A stretch of DNA of 64,000 nucleotides from Pseudohoeflea suaedae. GTDB taxonomy: Bacteria; Pseudomonadota; Alphaproteobacteria; Rhizobiales; Rhizobiaceae. Positions 1 to 9,287 of the stretch are shown here, piece by piece. The notes below the pieces were generated by a model. That model made no database searches and was not told the origin of the DNA. It saw only the letters and a program-made list of their open reading frames with translations. Numbering within the stretch: the stretch's first letter is position 1; each line of letters starts with the position of its first letter. The position numbers were made by a program, and so were the translations under genes. Location: assembly GCF_004354915.1 (NCBI RefSeq), contig NZ_SMSI01000003.1, forward strand, positions 116,001 to 180,000, written 5' to 3'.

Positions 1-1
1 G

Positions 2-565
2 CCTCACATGTACTGCTACCACATCAACGTCGCCCATCCGGTGCTGGCGGAAGGCTCGCGCTATCTCGCGCCCATCAAGGACGTGGTCTGGGCGGCGCAT
101 GCCGGCGAGAACTATTGCAAGCAGAATGTCGGCTATCGCACGGCCGCCGCGCCCCTCAATCCTTTCCACGAACAGGTCTGGCAGCACGAGATGGCCGCCG
201 ACGGCAATGGCGAGGTGCCGGTGGCGCTCGTCAACGACGCACTTGGGCTCGGCTTCGAGGTGACCACCCGCAAGGACCAGTTCCCCTGCATGTACGAATG
301 GCAGAATTTCCAGTCGGCGCATTATGCGCTTGGCATCGAACCATCGACGAACCACGTGCTGGGACAGGCAGGAGCCCGTGAGCGCGGCGAGATGATCTGG
401 CTGGAGCATGGCGACGAACGCCGGTACGACACGCGCTTCCGCATTCTCACCAGTGCGGACGAGATCGCGGCTTCCGAAGCCCGGATATCGGGCCTCGCCG
501 CTCAACCCGCGGAAGACTATCCGGAGCCCTCCGGCAACTTCGAACCGATCCGGGGGCGTGCATGA
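2..565 (+). CDS. DUF4432 (aldose 1-epimerase-like) protein, C-terminal part
   Basis: The gene enters from the left edge: the frame is open from base 2 with no visible start, so only about the last 187 residues are present. The fragment resembles the C-terminal part of DUF4432 proteins, which share the galactose-mutarotase beta-sandwich fold and usually sit in sugar catabolic operons. Family-like stretches are the opening MYCYHINVAHPVLAEG and the later YEWQNFQSAHYALGIEP. No catalytic role is established for the family; a sugar mutarotase or isomerase function is inference. Its stop overlaps the start of the next gene (ATGA at 562), so it is the promoter-proximal visible member of a coupled operon running to 9134. 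Confidence 0.8.
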   Translation, partial: PHMYCYHINVAHPVLAEGSRYLAPIKDVVWAAHAGENYCKQNVGYRTAAAPLNPFHEQVWQHEMAADGNGEVPVALVNDALGLGFEVTTRKDQFPCMYEWQNFQSAHYALGIEPSTNHVLGQAGARERGEMIWLEHGDERRYDTRFRILTSADEIAASEARISGLAAQPAEDYPEPSGNFEPIRGRA

Positions 566-1353
566 CCAAGCCTGCCTCCATGACGCCGCTCGGCAATGCA
601 AGGACCCTCGCAGGCAAGACGGTGCTTTATACCGGTGCCGCCGGCGGACTCGGTCTGGCGACGAGCCTTCAGCTTATCGAAGCCGGTGCGCGCGTGGTCG
701 CCATCGACAATGATCCGGCCAAGTGCGAGGAGTTGCGCAAGGCGGTTCCCCAGGCGGATGCGGCGAGGCTCATGCAGCGCGATTTCGACCTCTCGGATAC
801 CGACGCGCTACCCGCCAAGCTCGAGGCGCTTGCCGCCGAGACTGGTGGCTTCGATGTCGTCATCAACAATGCCGCCATGTATCCGGCGCGTGCATTCGAG
901 GACTATTCCATCGAGGAGTACCGCAAGATCCAGCGGGTCAACGTCGAATCGCATCTGATGTGCGTGCGCGCGGCGCTTCCCGGCATGAAGGAGCGTGGTT
1001 GGGGCCGCATCGTCAACATCGCCTCCATCACCTTTTATGGGGGCTGGCAGCATCTCGCTCCATACGTCCAGTCCAAGGGCGCGCTTGTCGGCCTGACGCG
1101 GGCCTGGGCGCGCGAATTCGGCAAATACGGCGTCACCGTCAATGCAATCTCGCCGGGCGCCTTTCCTACGGACGCCGAAAAGATTCACGCCGATCCCGAA
1201 GGTTACAATCGTTACGTTCTGGAGAACCAGTCGGTCCAGCGGCGTGGACACGCCGGAGACATCGCCGGCACCATCCTCTTTCTCACATCTGAAAACGCAA
1301 GCTTCATTACCGGCCAGACCATCAACGTAGATGGCGGCTGGGTCATGCAATAG
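562..1353 (+). CDS. SDR family NAD(P)-dependent oxidoreductase
   Basis: Classical short-chain dehydrogenase/reductase of 263 residues, the usual length of the family. The dinucleotide-binding motif TGAAGGLG is at residues 24-31, the NNAA motif near 102-105, and the catalytic Ser155, Tyr168 and Lys172 (YVQSK) are all present. The C-terminal ITGQTINVDGGW is typical. It should oxidise or reduce a hydroxyl/keto group on the operon's substrate, probably a sugar or sugar acid because a sugar ABC importer follows; the substrate itself cannot be read from the sequence. The ATG overlaps the previous stop by four bases, pointing to translational coupling. Confidence 0.93.
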   Translation: MTKPASMTPLGNARTLAGKTVLYTGAAGGLGLATSLQLIEAGARVVAIDNDPAKCEELRKAVPQADAARLMQRDFDLSDTDALPAKLEALAAETGGFDVVINNAAMYPARAFEDYSIEEYRKIQRVNVESHLMCVRAALPGMKERGWGRIVNIASITFYGGWQHLAPYVQSKGALVGLTRAWAREFGKYGVTVNAISPGAFPTDAEKIHADPEGYNRYVLENQSVQRRGHAGDIAGTILFLTSENASFITGQTINVDGGWVMQ

Positions 1354-1367
1354 GAAAGGAATTCTTC

Positions 1368-2564
1368 GTGGGCATTCTCAGCGGTTATCGGGTTCTCGAT
1401 TGCTCGATCGCCATGGCAGGGCCGTTCGCGGCCCAGCGGCTTGGAGATCTCGGCGCCGATGTTGTCAAGGTTGAACCGACCAGCGGGGAGTGGCAGCGTC
1501 ACGTCTCGGCGGGCGGAGCCACTGGCAACAAGATTAACGTCTCGTTTCTGTCGCTGAACCGGAACAAGCGCTCGCTGGCGGTCGATCTGAAGAGCGATGG
1601 TGGCCGTGAGGTCATTGCGGAACTGGTCAAGTCGGCCGACGTCTTCATTCAGAACTACCGGCCTGGCGTCGCCAAGCGTCTGGGTGTCGATTACGAGAGC
1701 CTGTCGAAGATCAATCCCGGGCTCGTCTACGTCTCGATGTCGGGCTATGGCGAGGACGGCCCCTATGCCCAGCGTCCCGGGCAGGATCTGCTCCTTCAGG
1801 CGATGTCGGGGGCAATGCGCTCGACGGGCCGGGAAGGCGAGCCGCCGACCCCCGCCGGCATGTACCTTGCTGACGCGATTACCGCCTACACCGCATTCGA
1901 AGGCGCGCTGGCAGCCCTTCTGCACCGCGAACGCACGGGCGAGGGGCAGCTCGTCAAGGTCAACATGCTAGATGCCATCACCACCATACAGATGCAGGAG
2001 CTCTCGGTCTTTACCGTCGGCCACAAGCCCCAGACCCGCAGTGCCGAGCCGCATGCGCACGTCTATATCCGCTCGCCCTACGGCACCTTCAAGACCTCCG
2101 ACGGCTATCTCGCGCTCGCCTTCCCGCCGCTCAAGACGCTCGGCGAGATCATCGGCGAGCCGGCGCTTCTCGAAATGAACGACGAGCGCGACGGTTGGGA
2201 AAAGCGCGACGAGATATTCGCCCTGACGCGGGGCAAGCTCGAAGACAGGACGACGGACGAATGGCTTGAGGCGTTCTCCGCGGCTGGCATCTGGGCCGGT
2301 CCTGTCTATGGCTACGAGGAATTGGTCAACGATCCGCAGATCGCCCACAACAAGACCTTCATCGAATACGACCATCCGACCGAAGGCCACATCAAGGCCC
2401 CGGGCTTCCCGATGAAGTTCTCCAAAACGCCGGCGACCGTGGAACGCGGCGCGCCGCTGGTCGGGGAACATACGGATGAGATCCTCAGGCAGGCCGGCTT
2501 CAGCGACGACCGCATTGCCGCGCTGGTGCAGTCGGGAGCGATCGTCTCCGGCGGCAAGGCCTGA
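1368..2564 (+). CDS. CaiB/BaiF (class III) CoA-transferase family protein
   Basis: 398-residue family III CoA-transferase. The N-terminal Rossmann part carries LGDLGADVVKVE. Asp169, in MYLADAITAY, falls at the number of the catalytic Asp169 that forms the acyl-aspartyl anhydride in formyl-CoA transferase. The enzyme would move CoA between carboxylic acids. The start is GTG 14 bases after the SDR stop, preceded by AGGAAAGG. The next gene follows after two bases and an enoyl-CoA hydratase lies downstream, so CoA activation of a carboxylate, then hydration or dehydration of the thioester, is the reasonable reading. The acid is not identified. Confidence 0.92.
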   Translation: MGILSGYRVLDCSIAMAGPFAAQRLGDLGADVVKVEPTSGEWQRHVSAGGATGNKINVSFLSLNRNKRSLAVDLKSDGGREVIAELVKSADVFIQNYRPGVAKRLGVDYESLSKINPGLVYVSMSGYGEDGPYAQRPGQDLLLQAMSGAMRSTGREGEPPTPAGMYLADAITAYTAFEGALAALLHRERTGEGQLVKVNMLDAITTIQMQELSVFTVGHKPQTRSAEPHAHVYIRSPYGTFKTSDGYLALAFPPLKTLGEIIGEPALLEMNDERDGWEKRDEIFALTRGKLEDRTTDEWLEAFSAAGIWAGPVYGYEELVNDPQIAHNKTFIEYDHPTEGHIKAPGFPMKFSKTPATVERGAPLVGEHTDEILRQAGFSDDRIAALVQSGAIVSGGKA

Positions 2565-2566
2565 CC

Positions 2567-3700
2567 ATGTGGAAGGGCCTGACCTGGGATCATCCGCGCG
2601 GTTTCAACGCGCTCGATGCCGCGTCGCGAGACACGAGTGTCCCGGGAAGCGGCAAAATCGCCTGGGATGTGCAGCCGCTCGAAGGCTTCGAATCCGCGCC
2701 GATCGCCGATCTCTGTGCGCGCTTCGATCTCGTGGTTCTCGATCATCCGCATGTCGGCGAGGCGGTGGAAGCCGATTGTCTTCATGCGATGGAGGACATT
2801 TTCGGCAACGAGCTTGTCAGCGAACTCGAGGCGGTATCGATCGGGCCCAGCCTTTCGAGCTATCGCTTCCATGGCAAGCACTGGGCGTTGCCGCTCGATG
2901 CCGCAACCCAGGTCATGGCCGTACGCCCGGATATGCTGCCCGAAGTCCCCGTCGAATGGGACGACGTGCTGGCCCTCATAGATCGCGGCGCGCCGGTGGC
3001 GGCATCCATCGCCGGCCCGCATGCCGTCCTGTCGTTCTTCTCGATCTGCGCTGCGCTCGGCGAACCGCCGGCCGTGGCGGATCCGGATGTTCTGGTGGGC
3101 GGTGAGACCGGCGCGAAAGCCTACGCGATCCTGTCGAAGATCGTCCGCGCGATGCCGGAAAAAGCGAAGGCGCTGAACCCCATCGGCCTCCTCGACTTGA
3201 TGGGGCGCGAAGACGGAATTGCGCTCTGCCCGTTGATCTATGGGTATGTGAACTACAGCAAGCCCGGTCAGGGAAGGGAGCCGCTGCGTTTCCACAATGC
3301 GCCTCGTGTTTCAGGCGGTCATCCGGTCGGCACGCTCGGCGGCACCGGCATCGCCATTTCCAAACGCTGCATACCCGATGTCGCTCTCAAGGAACACATC
3401 CTGTGGCTGATGGGAAAGACCGCGCAATGCGGCTTCATTCCCGCCCATGACGGGCAACCCTCGCGCCGCGAGGCGTGGTTCGATCCGAAGGTCAACGCCG
3501 AGTGGGGCGACTTCTATGTCAACTCGGCGGAGACGCTGGAGCATTCCTATGTCCGTCCGCGACACTCCGGCTACATCGCCTTCCAGACGGCGGCGTCCGC
3601 GGCACTCCGCGAGGCCTTCGAGAAGGGCGTGCCGGTGGATGAGGCGCTCGGGCCGCTTCAGGAACTTTATGCAAAGAGCCGCAAAGGCGGAGAAAGGTAA
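2567..3700 (+). CDS. solute-binding-protein-like protein without a signal peptide
   Basis: 377 residues. The sequence resembles family 1 extracellular solute-binding proteins, for example FHGKHWALPLDAATQVMAV and the later GTGIAISKRC. It begins MWKGLTWDHPRGFNALDAAS, with no basic n-region, hydrophobic core or cleavage site. No upstream in-frame start could add one, because the CoA-transferase stop is two bases away. It should therefore stay in the cytoplasm. It sits between a CoA-transferase and an enoyl-CoA hydratase rather than beside the ABC genes. A cytosolic ligand-binding or enzyme-assisting role is an inference; a mis-localised importer component cannot be excluded. Confidence 0.75.
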   Translation: MWKGLTWDHPRGFNALDAASRDTSVPGSGKIAWDVQPLEGFESAPIADLCARFDLVVLDHPHVGEAVEADCLHAMEDIFGNELVSELEAVSIGPSLSSYRFHGKHWALPLDAATQVMAVRPDMLPEVPVEWDDVLALIDRGAPVAASIAGPHAVLSFFSICAALGEPPAVADPDVLVGGETGAKAYAILSKIVRAMPEKAKALNPIGLLDLMGREDGIALCPLIYGYVNYSKPGQGREPLRFHNAPRVSGGHPVGTLGGTGIAISKRCIPDVALKEHILWLMGKTAQCGFIPAHDGQPSRREAWFDPKVNAEWGDFYVNSAETLEHSYVRPRHSGYIAFQTAASAALREAFEKGVPVDEALGPLQELYAKSRKGGER

Positions 3701-3705
3701 TTTAC

Positions 3706-4476
3706 ATGTCCGGCAGCATCGGCTTCGAAATCGACGGCCATGTGGCGCTGATCACCATCGATCGGCCCGAAAAGCTCAATGCGATGACGCCCGAGATGGC
3801 GGCGACCCTGGTCGAATTGGCGGGCCGCTGCAATGCGGATGACGGCATCCGCGCGATTGTTCTGACCGGTGCCGGTTCTCGCGCCTTTTCGGCCGGTTCC
3901 GATATCCGCGCGCTCGACGGTTATCCGACGCCGTGGTCGTTCCGTCAGCGGCAGGATTATTGCGATGCCATCCGCCGCATCACCAAGCCCGTCATCGCCG
4001 CGATCAACGGTTATGCCTTCGGTGGCGGACTCGAAACCTCGATGTCCTGCGACATCCGCATCGCCTCGGAAAATGCCAGTTTCGCAGCACCCGAGGTGAA
4101 GCTGGGCTGGATCGGCGGCGGCGGCATGGCGACCTTTCTTCGCTCGGCCGCCGGTCCGTCCAACGCGGCGCTGATGCTGATGACCGGCGACCCGATCAAC
4201 GCCGAGACCGCGCTCAAATGGGGGATCGTCAGCGAGGTCGTCTCGCAGGCCGATCTCGTGGCGAGGGCGAAGGAGATTGCCGCGACGATCGCATCGCGCG
4301 CCCCGGTGGCGGTCGAGACCGCAAAGCTGAACCTGGCAGCCGCCGGGTGGATGCCGGCGGAGAACGCCATCGCCTACGAGCGGGATCTCCAGACCATCTG
4401 CTTTGCCACCGAGGATGCAGCCGAAGGCCGCCGCGCCTTCGCGGAAAAGCGAAGCCCGGAATTCAGGAAGAAGTGA
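3706..4476 (+). CDS. enoyl-CoA hydratase/isomerase family protein
   Basis: Crotonase-fold protein of 256 residues. Both glutamates used by classical hydratases are present: Glu110 in FGGGLE and Glu130 in FAAPEVKLG. They are spaced 20 apart, as in rat crotonase Glu144/Glu164. The oxyanion-hole segments FSAGSDI and AFGGGL are intact. It should hydrate an enoyl-CoA or dehydrate a 3-hydroxyacyl-CoA made after CoA loading by the class III transferase two genes upstream. The stop overlaps the start of the permease gene (TGATG), so enzyme and transporter synthesis are coupled. Confidence 0.92.
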   Translation: MSGSIGFEIDGHVALITIDRPEKLNAMTPEMAATLVELAGRCNADDGIRAIVLTGAGSRAFSAGSDIRALDGYPTPWSFRQRQDYCDAIRRITKPVIAAINGYAFGGGLETSMSCDIRIASENASFAAPEVKLGWIGGGGMATFLRSAAGPSNAALMLMTGDPINAETALKWGIVSEVVSQADLVARAKEIAATIASRAPVAVETAKLNLAAAGWMPAENAIAYERDLQTICFATEDAAEGRRAFAEKRSPEFRKK

Positions 4477-5444
4477 TGACGACACTGGCAAAAGCCCGCG
4501 CTCCGGCCCTGCGCTCCCTGCTCCGTCATCGCGAGGCCTCGGTCCTCATCATGTTGTTGGCGATCGCGGCGTTTCTCGCCTTCTCCAACGAGTATTTCCT
4601 CTCCTCGCGAAACCTCCTGAACGTCGGCCGACAGGCCTCGGTCGTCGCGATCGTCGCGCTCGGGCAGGCGCTCGTCATCATCGCCCGCGGTATCGATCTT
4701 TCCGTGGGTTCCGTCATTGGCGTCTCCGCGGTGGTTGCAGCCGTCGTCCTCGAGGGGACCGGCATTCAGCCGCTGGGGATCGCCGTTGGGCTGCTCACGG
4801 GTCTGGCCTGCGGTCTCGCCAATGGCATCATGGTCACCCGGCTGAGGATCAATCCCTTCATCGCCACGCTGGGCATGCTCTCTGTGGCCCGCGGCATAGC
4901 GCTTCTGGTAACCGGGGGTATTCCCGTCATGTTCACCGGCTGGGCGGAATTCCTCGGAGCCGGCCGAATCTTCCAGATCCCGGTCTCCTTCATCCTCATG
5001 TTGATCCTGGCCTTGGCCATCCATATTCTCGCCACGCGCCACAGGCTTGGCCGCGAGATCTACGCGATAGGCGACAATCCGAAAGCAGCCCGGCTCGCTG
5101 GCATCGACCTGAAGAAGACCCGTCTTTTTGTCTTCGGGTTTTGCGGCTGCCTGGCGGGGCTGGGCGGCGTCATTCTCGCAGGCAATCTGGCGAGCGCCGA
5201 CCCCAATCTGGGCATGGGATACGAACTCGACGTGATCGCCGCAGTCATTCTGGGCGGGACCGCGCTCAACGGAGGTCGCGGCTCGATCATCGGCGTCGTC
5301 ATCGGCGCCATGCTGATGGCCCTTCTCAACAATGCATTCGTGCTGCTTGGCATCTCCGCCTATTGGCAGGTCGTGACCAAGGGACTCGTGATCATCATCG
5401 CTGTCGGGATCGACGGGTTGCAGCGCAGGGAAGACGACGAATGA
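4476..5444 (+). CDS. sugar ABC transporter permease (RbsC type)
   Basis: 322-residue inner-membrane protein of the RbsC/XylH/AraH family with multiple hydrophobic helices. It carries the characteristic ALGQALVIIARGIDLSVGS segment and the later AVILGGTALNGGRGS loop that contacts the ATPase. The ATG overlaps the enoyl-CoA hydratase stop. The frame stays open far upstream inside the previous gene, but that extension is not membrane-like and is rejected. It forms the pore of the importer with the two following genes. Pentoses, hexoses, polyols and autoinducer-2 are known substrates of the family; this one is not determined. Confidence 0.94.
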   Translation: MTTLAKARAPALRSLLRHREASVLIMLLAIAAFLAFSNEYFLSSRNLLNVGRQASVVAIVALGQALVIIARGIDLSVGSVIGVSAVVAAVVLEGTGIQPLGIAVGLLTGLACGLANGIMVTRLRINPFIATLGMLSVARGIALLVTGGIPVMFTGWAEFLGAGRIFQIPVSFILMLILALAIHILATRHRLGREIYAIGDNPKAARLAGIDLKKTRLFVFGFCGCLAGLGGVILAGNLASADPNLGMGYELDVIAAVILGGTALNGGRGSIIGVVIGAMLMALLNNAFVLLGISAYWQVVTKGLVIIIAVGIDGLQRREDDE

Positions 5445-5464
5445 CAGCTTTCAGGAGGTGTGAA

Positions 5465-6439
5465 ATGGGACTGAAATTGAAACTGGGATCGGTGCTGGCT
5501 CCGATGCTGGCCATGGCCCTGATGGTAACGGCCGTGCCCGCGCAGGAAATGCCCGATGGCGGAACAGTGGCGGCGGAAAAGGCGGCGGACGACGACGTCC
5601 GTATCGCGTTCCTGTCGTTCCAGAACAATCCGTTCTGGATACCCGTCACGGAAGGCGCCGAAGCAGCTAAGGCGTATCTCTCAGGGTTCAACGGAACCGT
5701 CGATTACGTCGATCTCGGCAACGAACTTTCCGCCGAGGCCGTGGTCTCGGGCATCGAGGGCGCGCTCGCCCAGCAGTATGATGGCATCGTCGTCGTGCCG
5801 ATCTTCGACGGCACCGCGCGCATCATCGACGAGGCGGTGGATTCGGGCGTTCCGGTCTTCAACATTATCGCCGAGGGCGGTGTGCCGTCCAAGCGCCTCG
5901 CCTTTATCGGCCAGGATGCAACCGCGGCCGGCAAGCAGATCGGCGAATTCATCGTCGATAAGATGGGGGGCGAGGGTAAGCTTGGCGTCATTACCGGCTA
6001 TTTCGGCGCCACCCAGCACAATAACCGCATGAACGGCGCCCTCGACTACATCAAGGAGGAAGCGCCGAAGATCGAGATTCTCGGACCCTTCGAGAACAAG
6101 GACAAGGCGGAGAGCGCCTACTCGCTTGTCGAAGACATGCATACGGCAAACCCGGAACTGAAGATGGTCTACGTGACTGCCGGTGGTCCGTACGGAGCGG
6201 CCAAGGCGGTTCAGGATCTCGGCCTCACCGGCAAGGTAGGCGTGGTCGGCTTCGACCACACGCCCGAGAACGTGCGTTACCTCGAAAGCGGCGAAATGGT
6301 CGGCCTGCTCGACCAGGCGCCGTTCCAACAGGCCTTCGATTCCACCGTCATGCTGTTCAACTATCTTGTTGCCGGGACAAAGCCGCCGAGCGACGTCATC
6401 GCCGTCGAGGGCAATCTTATGACCCCGGGCAGCGAGTGA
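5465..6439 (+). CDS. sugar ABC transporter periplasmic binding protein (RbsB type)
   Basis: 324 residues. It starts with a signal peptide (MGLKLKLGSVLAPML, hydrophobic core, cleavage probably after VPAQ). The mature part is a type 1 periplasmic binding protein: IAFLSFQNNPFWIPVTEGAE, EGALAQQYDGIVVVP and the VGVVGFDHTPENV segment. The chosen ATG has a perfect AGGAGG at 5453-5458, seven bases upstream. An earlier in-frame ATG at 5441 has no such site. It captures the sugar-like ligand for the permease upstream and the ATPase downstream. Confidence 0.94.
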   Translation: MGLKLKLGSVLAPMLAMALMVTAVPAQEMPDGGTVAAEKAADDDVRIAFLSFQNNPFWIPVTEGAEAAKAYLSGFNGTVDYVDLGNELSAEAVVSGIEGALAQQYDGIVVVPIFDGTARIIDEAVDSGVPVFNIIAEGGVPSKRLAFIGQDATAAGKQIGEFIVDKMGGEGKLGVITGYFGATQHNNRMNGALDYIKEEAPKIEILGPFENKDKAESAYSLVEDMHTANPELKMVYVTAGGPYGAAKAVQDLGLTGKVGVVGFDHTPENVRYLESGEMVGLLDQAPFQQAFDSTVMLFNYLVAGTKPPSDVIAVEGNLMTPGSE

Positions 6440-7989
6440 TGCAGGCAGCGGCCCGACAGGGCGAGGCACAGGGGGACGGCGACAATGCCGTCCCCGGTCT
6501 GCCGTTCGTTCGTCTGAGGAATATCTCCAAGAGCTTCGGCAGCGTATCCGTGCTTGAGGACGTATCATTCGAAATCCGTCCCGGCGAGGTGGTGGGACTC
6601 CTGGGGGAAAACGGCGCGGGCAAGTCGACGTTGATGAAGATCGTCTCCGGCGAGCATGCTCCGGATCAGGGGCGGGTAGAGATCGAGGGAAACGAGGTGC
6701 AGCTCGCCTCGGTCGGCGAGGGCATCGAGCGCGGCATCAGCTTCGTGCACCAGGAACTCTCCGTCGTGGGCGCCCTGAGCGTTGCCGAAAACCTGTCGCT
6801 CGGCGACCTGCCGCGCAACCGCATGGGCTTCGTCGACCGCAACCGCATGCGTGATCTCGCCCGGGAACGGCTGGCGCGCATCGGCGCACAGGCGATCCGC
6901 CCGGAACAGGAAGCGGGCCTCCTTCGTGCCGGAGAGCAGCAACTCGTCGAAATCGCGCGCGCCGCTGCCCGCAATCCGAAACTTCTCATCCTCGACGAGC
7001 CGACATCGTCGTTGACGCCGCGGGAGGTGGAGAGTTTTGTCCGGTATGTCGAGAAGGCGAAGGCGGCCGGAACAGCGATCATTTTCATCACCCACCGGCT
7101 TGATGAGGCGATCCGCCTTTGCGACCGCATTCTCGTTCTGCGCAATGGAGCGATCGTGTCCGAGAAGCCCTCGGTCGAGGTGACCCGCGACGGCATCATT
7201 TCCGACATGACCGGCAAGCCGGCGATGTTCGGGTATGCCCGCTCGCCGGAGGTGAGTGATCGCAAGGTTCTCAGTCTCAGGAACGTAAGCGACAGCCAGC
7301 ATATCGAGGGCATCACGCTTGATGTGGCGGAAGGCGAGATTCTGGGCCTTTTCGGCCTGGTCGGCGCTGGACGCACCGAACTGCTCGAAACGATCTACGG
7401 TGCGCGTCCGACGACCGCCGGCAGAGTGGAAATTTGCGGAGAGAGCGCGTGTTTCGACAAGCCCACCGAGGCGATGGCCAAGGGCATGGCGATCGTACCC
7501 GAGGGCCGCAAGACCGCCGGCATCCTGCCGCAGCACAGTGTGCGCTCCAACATGTCGATCAGCAGCCTTGATGCCATGAGCCCGGGCGGCTTCGTGGATC
7601 GCGGACGGGAAACCGCGCAGTCGTCGAGCTATCGCGACAGCCTCAGCATCCGCATGTCCGACGATCGGCAGATGATCGGAACACTGAGCGGCGGCAATCA
7701 GCAGAAGGTGCTCTTCGCCCGCGCATTGATGACCGCTCCCAAGCTCCTGCTTCTCGACGAACCGACCCATGGTGTCGATGTCGGGGCCAAGGCCGAGATC
7801 TATGAGATCGTCTCCGACGCCGCCGACAAGGGCCTTGCCGTCATCATGGCGTCGTCCGAAATCCCTGAAATCATGGCGCTCTGCGACCGTGTCGCAGTGC
7901 TTTCCATGGGCCGTCTCGTCGGTATTGTCGATCGCGCCGATCTCTCCGAAGAGCGCCTGCTTTCCCTCGCATTTGAAGGACATGCCTGA
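6439..7989 (+). CDS. sugar ABC transporter ATP-binding protein, two nucleotide-binding domains (RbsA type)
   Basis: 516-residue tandem ATPase. Domain 1 has Walker A GENGAGKST, Walker B ILDEPTSSL and a weak signature (RAGEQQLVEIARA). Domain 2 has the degenerate Walker A GLVGAGRTE usual for this family, a strong signature LSGGNQQKV and Walker B LLLDEPTHGVDVGAK. Only the first site is expected to hydrolyse ATP efficiently, as in RbsA/XylG. The ATG overlaps the binding-protein stop; a GTG three bases earlier is an alternative start. With the two genes before it, it completes a full importer. Confidence 0.94.
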   Translation: MQAAARQGEAQGDGDNAVPGLPFVRLRNISKSFGSVSVLEDVSFEIRPGEVVGLLGENGAGKSTLMKIVSGEHAPDQGRVEIEGNEVQLASVGEGIERGISFVHQELSVVGALSVAENLSLGDLPRNRMGFVDRNRMRDLARERLARIGAQAIRPEQEAGLLRAGEQQLVEIARAAARNPKLLILDEPTSSLTPREVESFVRYVEKAKAAGTAIIFITHRLDEAIRLCDRILVLRNGAIVSEKPSVEVTRDGIISDMTGKPAMFGYARSPEVSDRKVLSLRNVSDSQHIEGITLDVAEGEILGLFGLVGAGRTELLETIYGARPTTAGRVEICGESACFDKPTEAMAKGMAIVPEGRKTAGILPQHSVRSNMSISSLDAMSPGGFVDRGRETAQSSSYRDSLSIRMSDDRQMIGTLSGGNQQKVLFARALMTAPKLLLLDEPTHGVDVGAKAEIYEIVSDAADKGLAVIMASSEIPEIMALCDRVAVLSMGRLVGIVDRADLSEERLLSLAFEGHA

Positions 7990-9134
7990 TGAACGATTTC
8001 CGCCTGCCCGAAAAAGGCATTTATCTTGGCCGCATCTGGTCGCCCGAGGCGGAAGGCCCGTGCGTCGTCACGATACGCGGTGAGGAAGTCTTCGATATCA
8101 CCTCGCGGGACGCCCCTACAGTCCGCGATATCTGCGAGTTGGACGATCCGGCGGCTTTCGTGCGGTCTGCGGCGGGTAGAGCGGTGGGGCATTTAGAGGC
8201 GATCGCTGGCAACAAGGTCGGTGACCTCAACCGCTCGCATTTTCTGGCACCCTGCGATCTTCAGGCAGTCAAGGCATGCGGCGTGACCTTCGCCTCCTCG
8301 ATGGTCGAACGCGTCATCGAGGAAAAAGCCGCCGGCGACCCCGCCCGGGCGCAGGATATCCGGGCTCGCGTCGGCGAAGCGATCGGCGGCTCGCTGCGCA
8401 ACATAAAGGCTGGCTCGGATGAAGCCGCGAGAGTCAAGGCTGCGCTGATCGCGGAAGGCCTGTGGAGCCAGTATCTCGAGGTGGGCATCGGCCCCGATGC
8501 GGAGGTCTTTTCCAAGGCGCAGGTCCTGTCCTCGGTCGGTCCGGGCGCAGAGGTGGGACTTCACCCCATTTCCAGATGGAACAACCCGGAGCCTGAGATC
8601 GTGCTCGCGGTCTCCTCGAGGGGGGAGATTATCGGCGCGACGCTCGGCAACGACGTCAATCTTCGTGACGTGGAAGGCCGTTCGGCGTTGCTCCTTGGCA
8701 AGGCCAAGGACAACAACGCAAGCTGTTCGATCGGACCGATGATCCGGCTGTTCGATGACGGCTTTTCGCTCGCCGATGTTCGCAGCGCCGAGCTCGATCT
8801 CACCGTGAATGGCGAGGACGGTTTCGTTCTCAATGGTCATTCATCGATGAGGGAGATCAGCCGTGACCCGCTTGATCTCGTCTCCCAGACTATCGGCCGC
8901 CACCACCAGTATCCCGATGGCCTCATGCTGTTTCTCGGCACGCTGTTTGCGCCGACCCAGGATCGTGATGTCCCCGGCGAAGGCTTTACCCACAAGTTCG
9001 GCGATGTCGTCACCATATCGACCAGGGATCTCGGCAGTCTCACCAACACCGTGCGGCTGTCGACGGACTGTCCGGAATGGACGTTCGGCCTTGCCGCTTT
9101 CATGCGCAACCTGGCACGACGACGCCTTATCTAG
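7989..9134 (+). CDS. fumarylacetoacetate hydrolase (FAH) family protein
   Basis: 381 residues. The FAH fold occupies the C-terminal half, with the metal-binding ExE motif in NNPEPEIVLAV, then GNDVNLRDVEG and AKDNNASCSIGP, which resemble members dehydrating 2-keto-3-deoxy sugar acids. In the context of a sugar ABC importer and an SDR, a 2-keto-3-deoxy-aldonate dehydratase or acylpyruvase-type cleavage is likely. Hydrolysis of fumarylacetoacetate itself is unlikely, since no tyrosine degradation genes are present. The ATG overlaps the ATPase stop (TGATG). It is the last gene of the operon; the next gene is convergent. Confidence 0.88.
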   Translation: MNDFRLPEKGIYLGRIWSPEAEGPCVVTIRGEEVFDITSRDAPTVRDICELDDPAAFVRSAAGRAVGHLEAIAGNKVGDLNRSHFLAPCDLQAVKACGVTFASSMVERVIEEKAAGDPARAQDIRARVGEAIGGSLRNIKAGSDEAARVKAALIAEGLWSQYLEVGIGPDAEVFSKAQVLSSVGPGAEVGLHPISRWNNPEPEIVLAVSSRGEIIGATLGNDVNLRDVEGRSALLLGKAKDNNASCSIGPMIRLFDDGFSLADVRSAELDLTVNGEDGFVLNGHSSMREISRDPLDLVSQTIGRHHQYPDGLMLFLGTLFAPTQDRDVPGEGFTHKFGDVVTISTRDLGSLTNTVRLSTDCPEWTFGLAAFMRNLARRRLI

Positions 9135-9287
9135 AATCATGGTCTCGATGAGATGATGCACCATTTTCAATGGACATCGTGCACCAGTCATCTTTCCTGC
9201 GCCAGAAACTCATTCGCCGGGCCCGCAACCAAAGCCTTGCCAGATTCCTGATAAACGCAGCTCGGCATCACGCGGGGCTTCTTGCTG

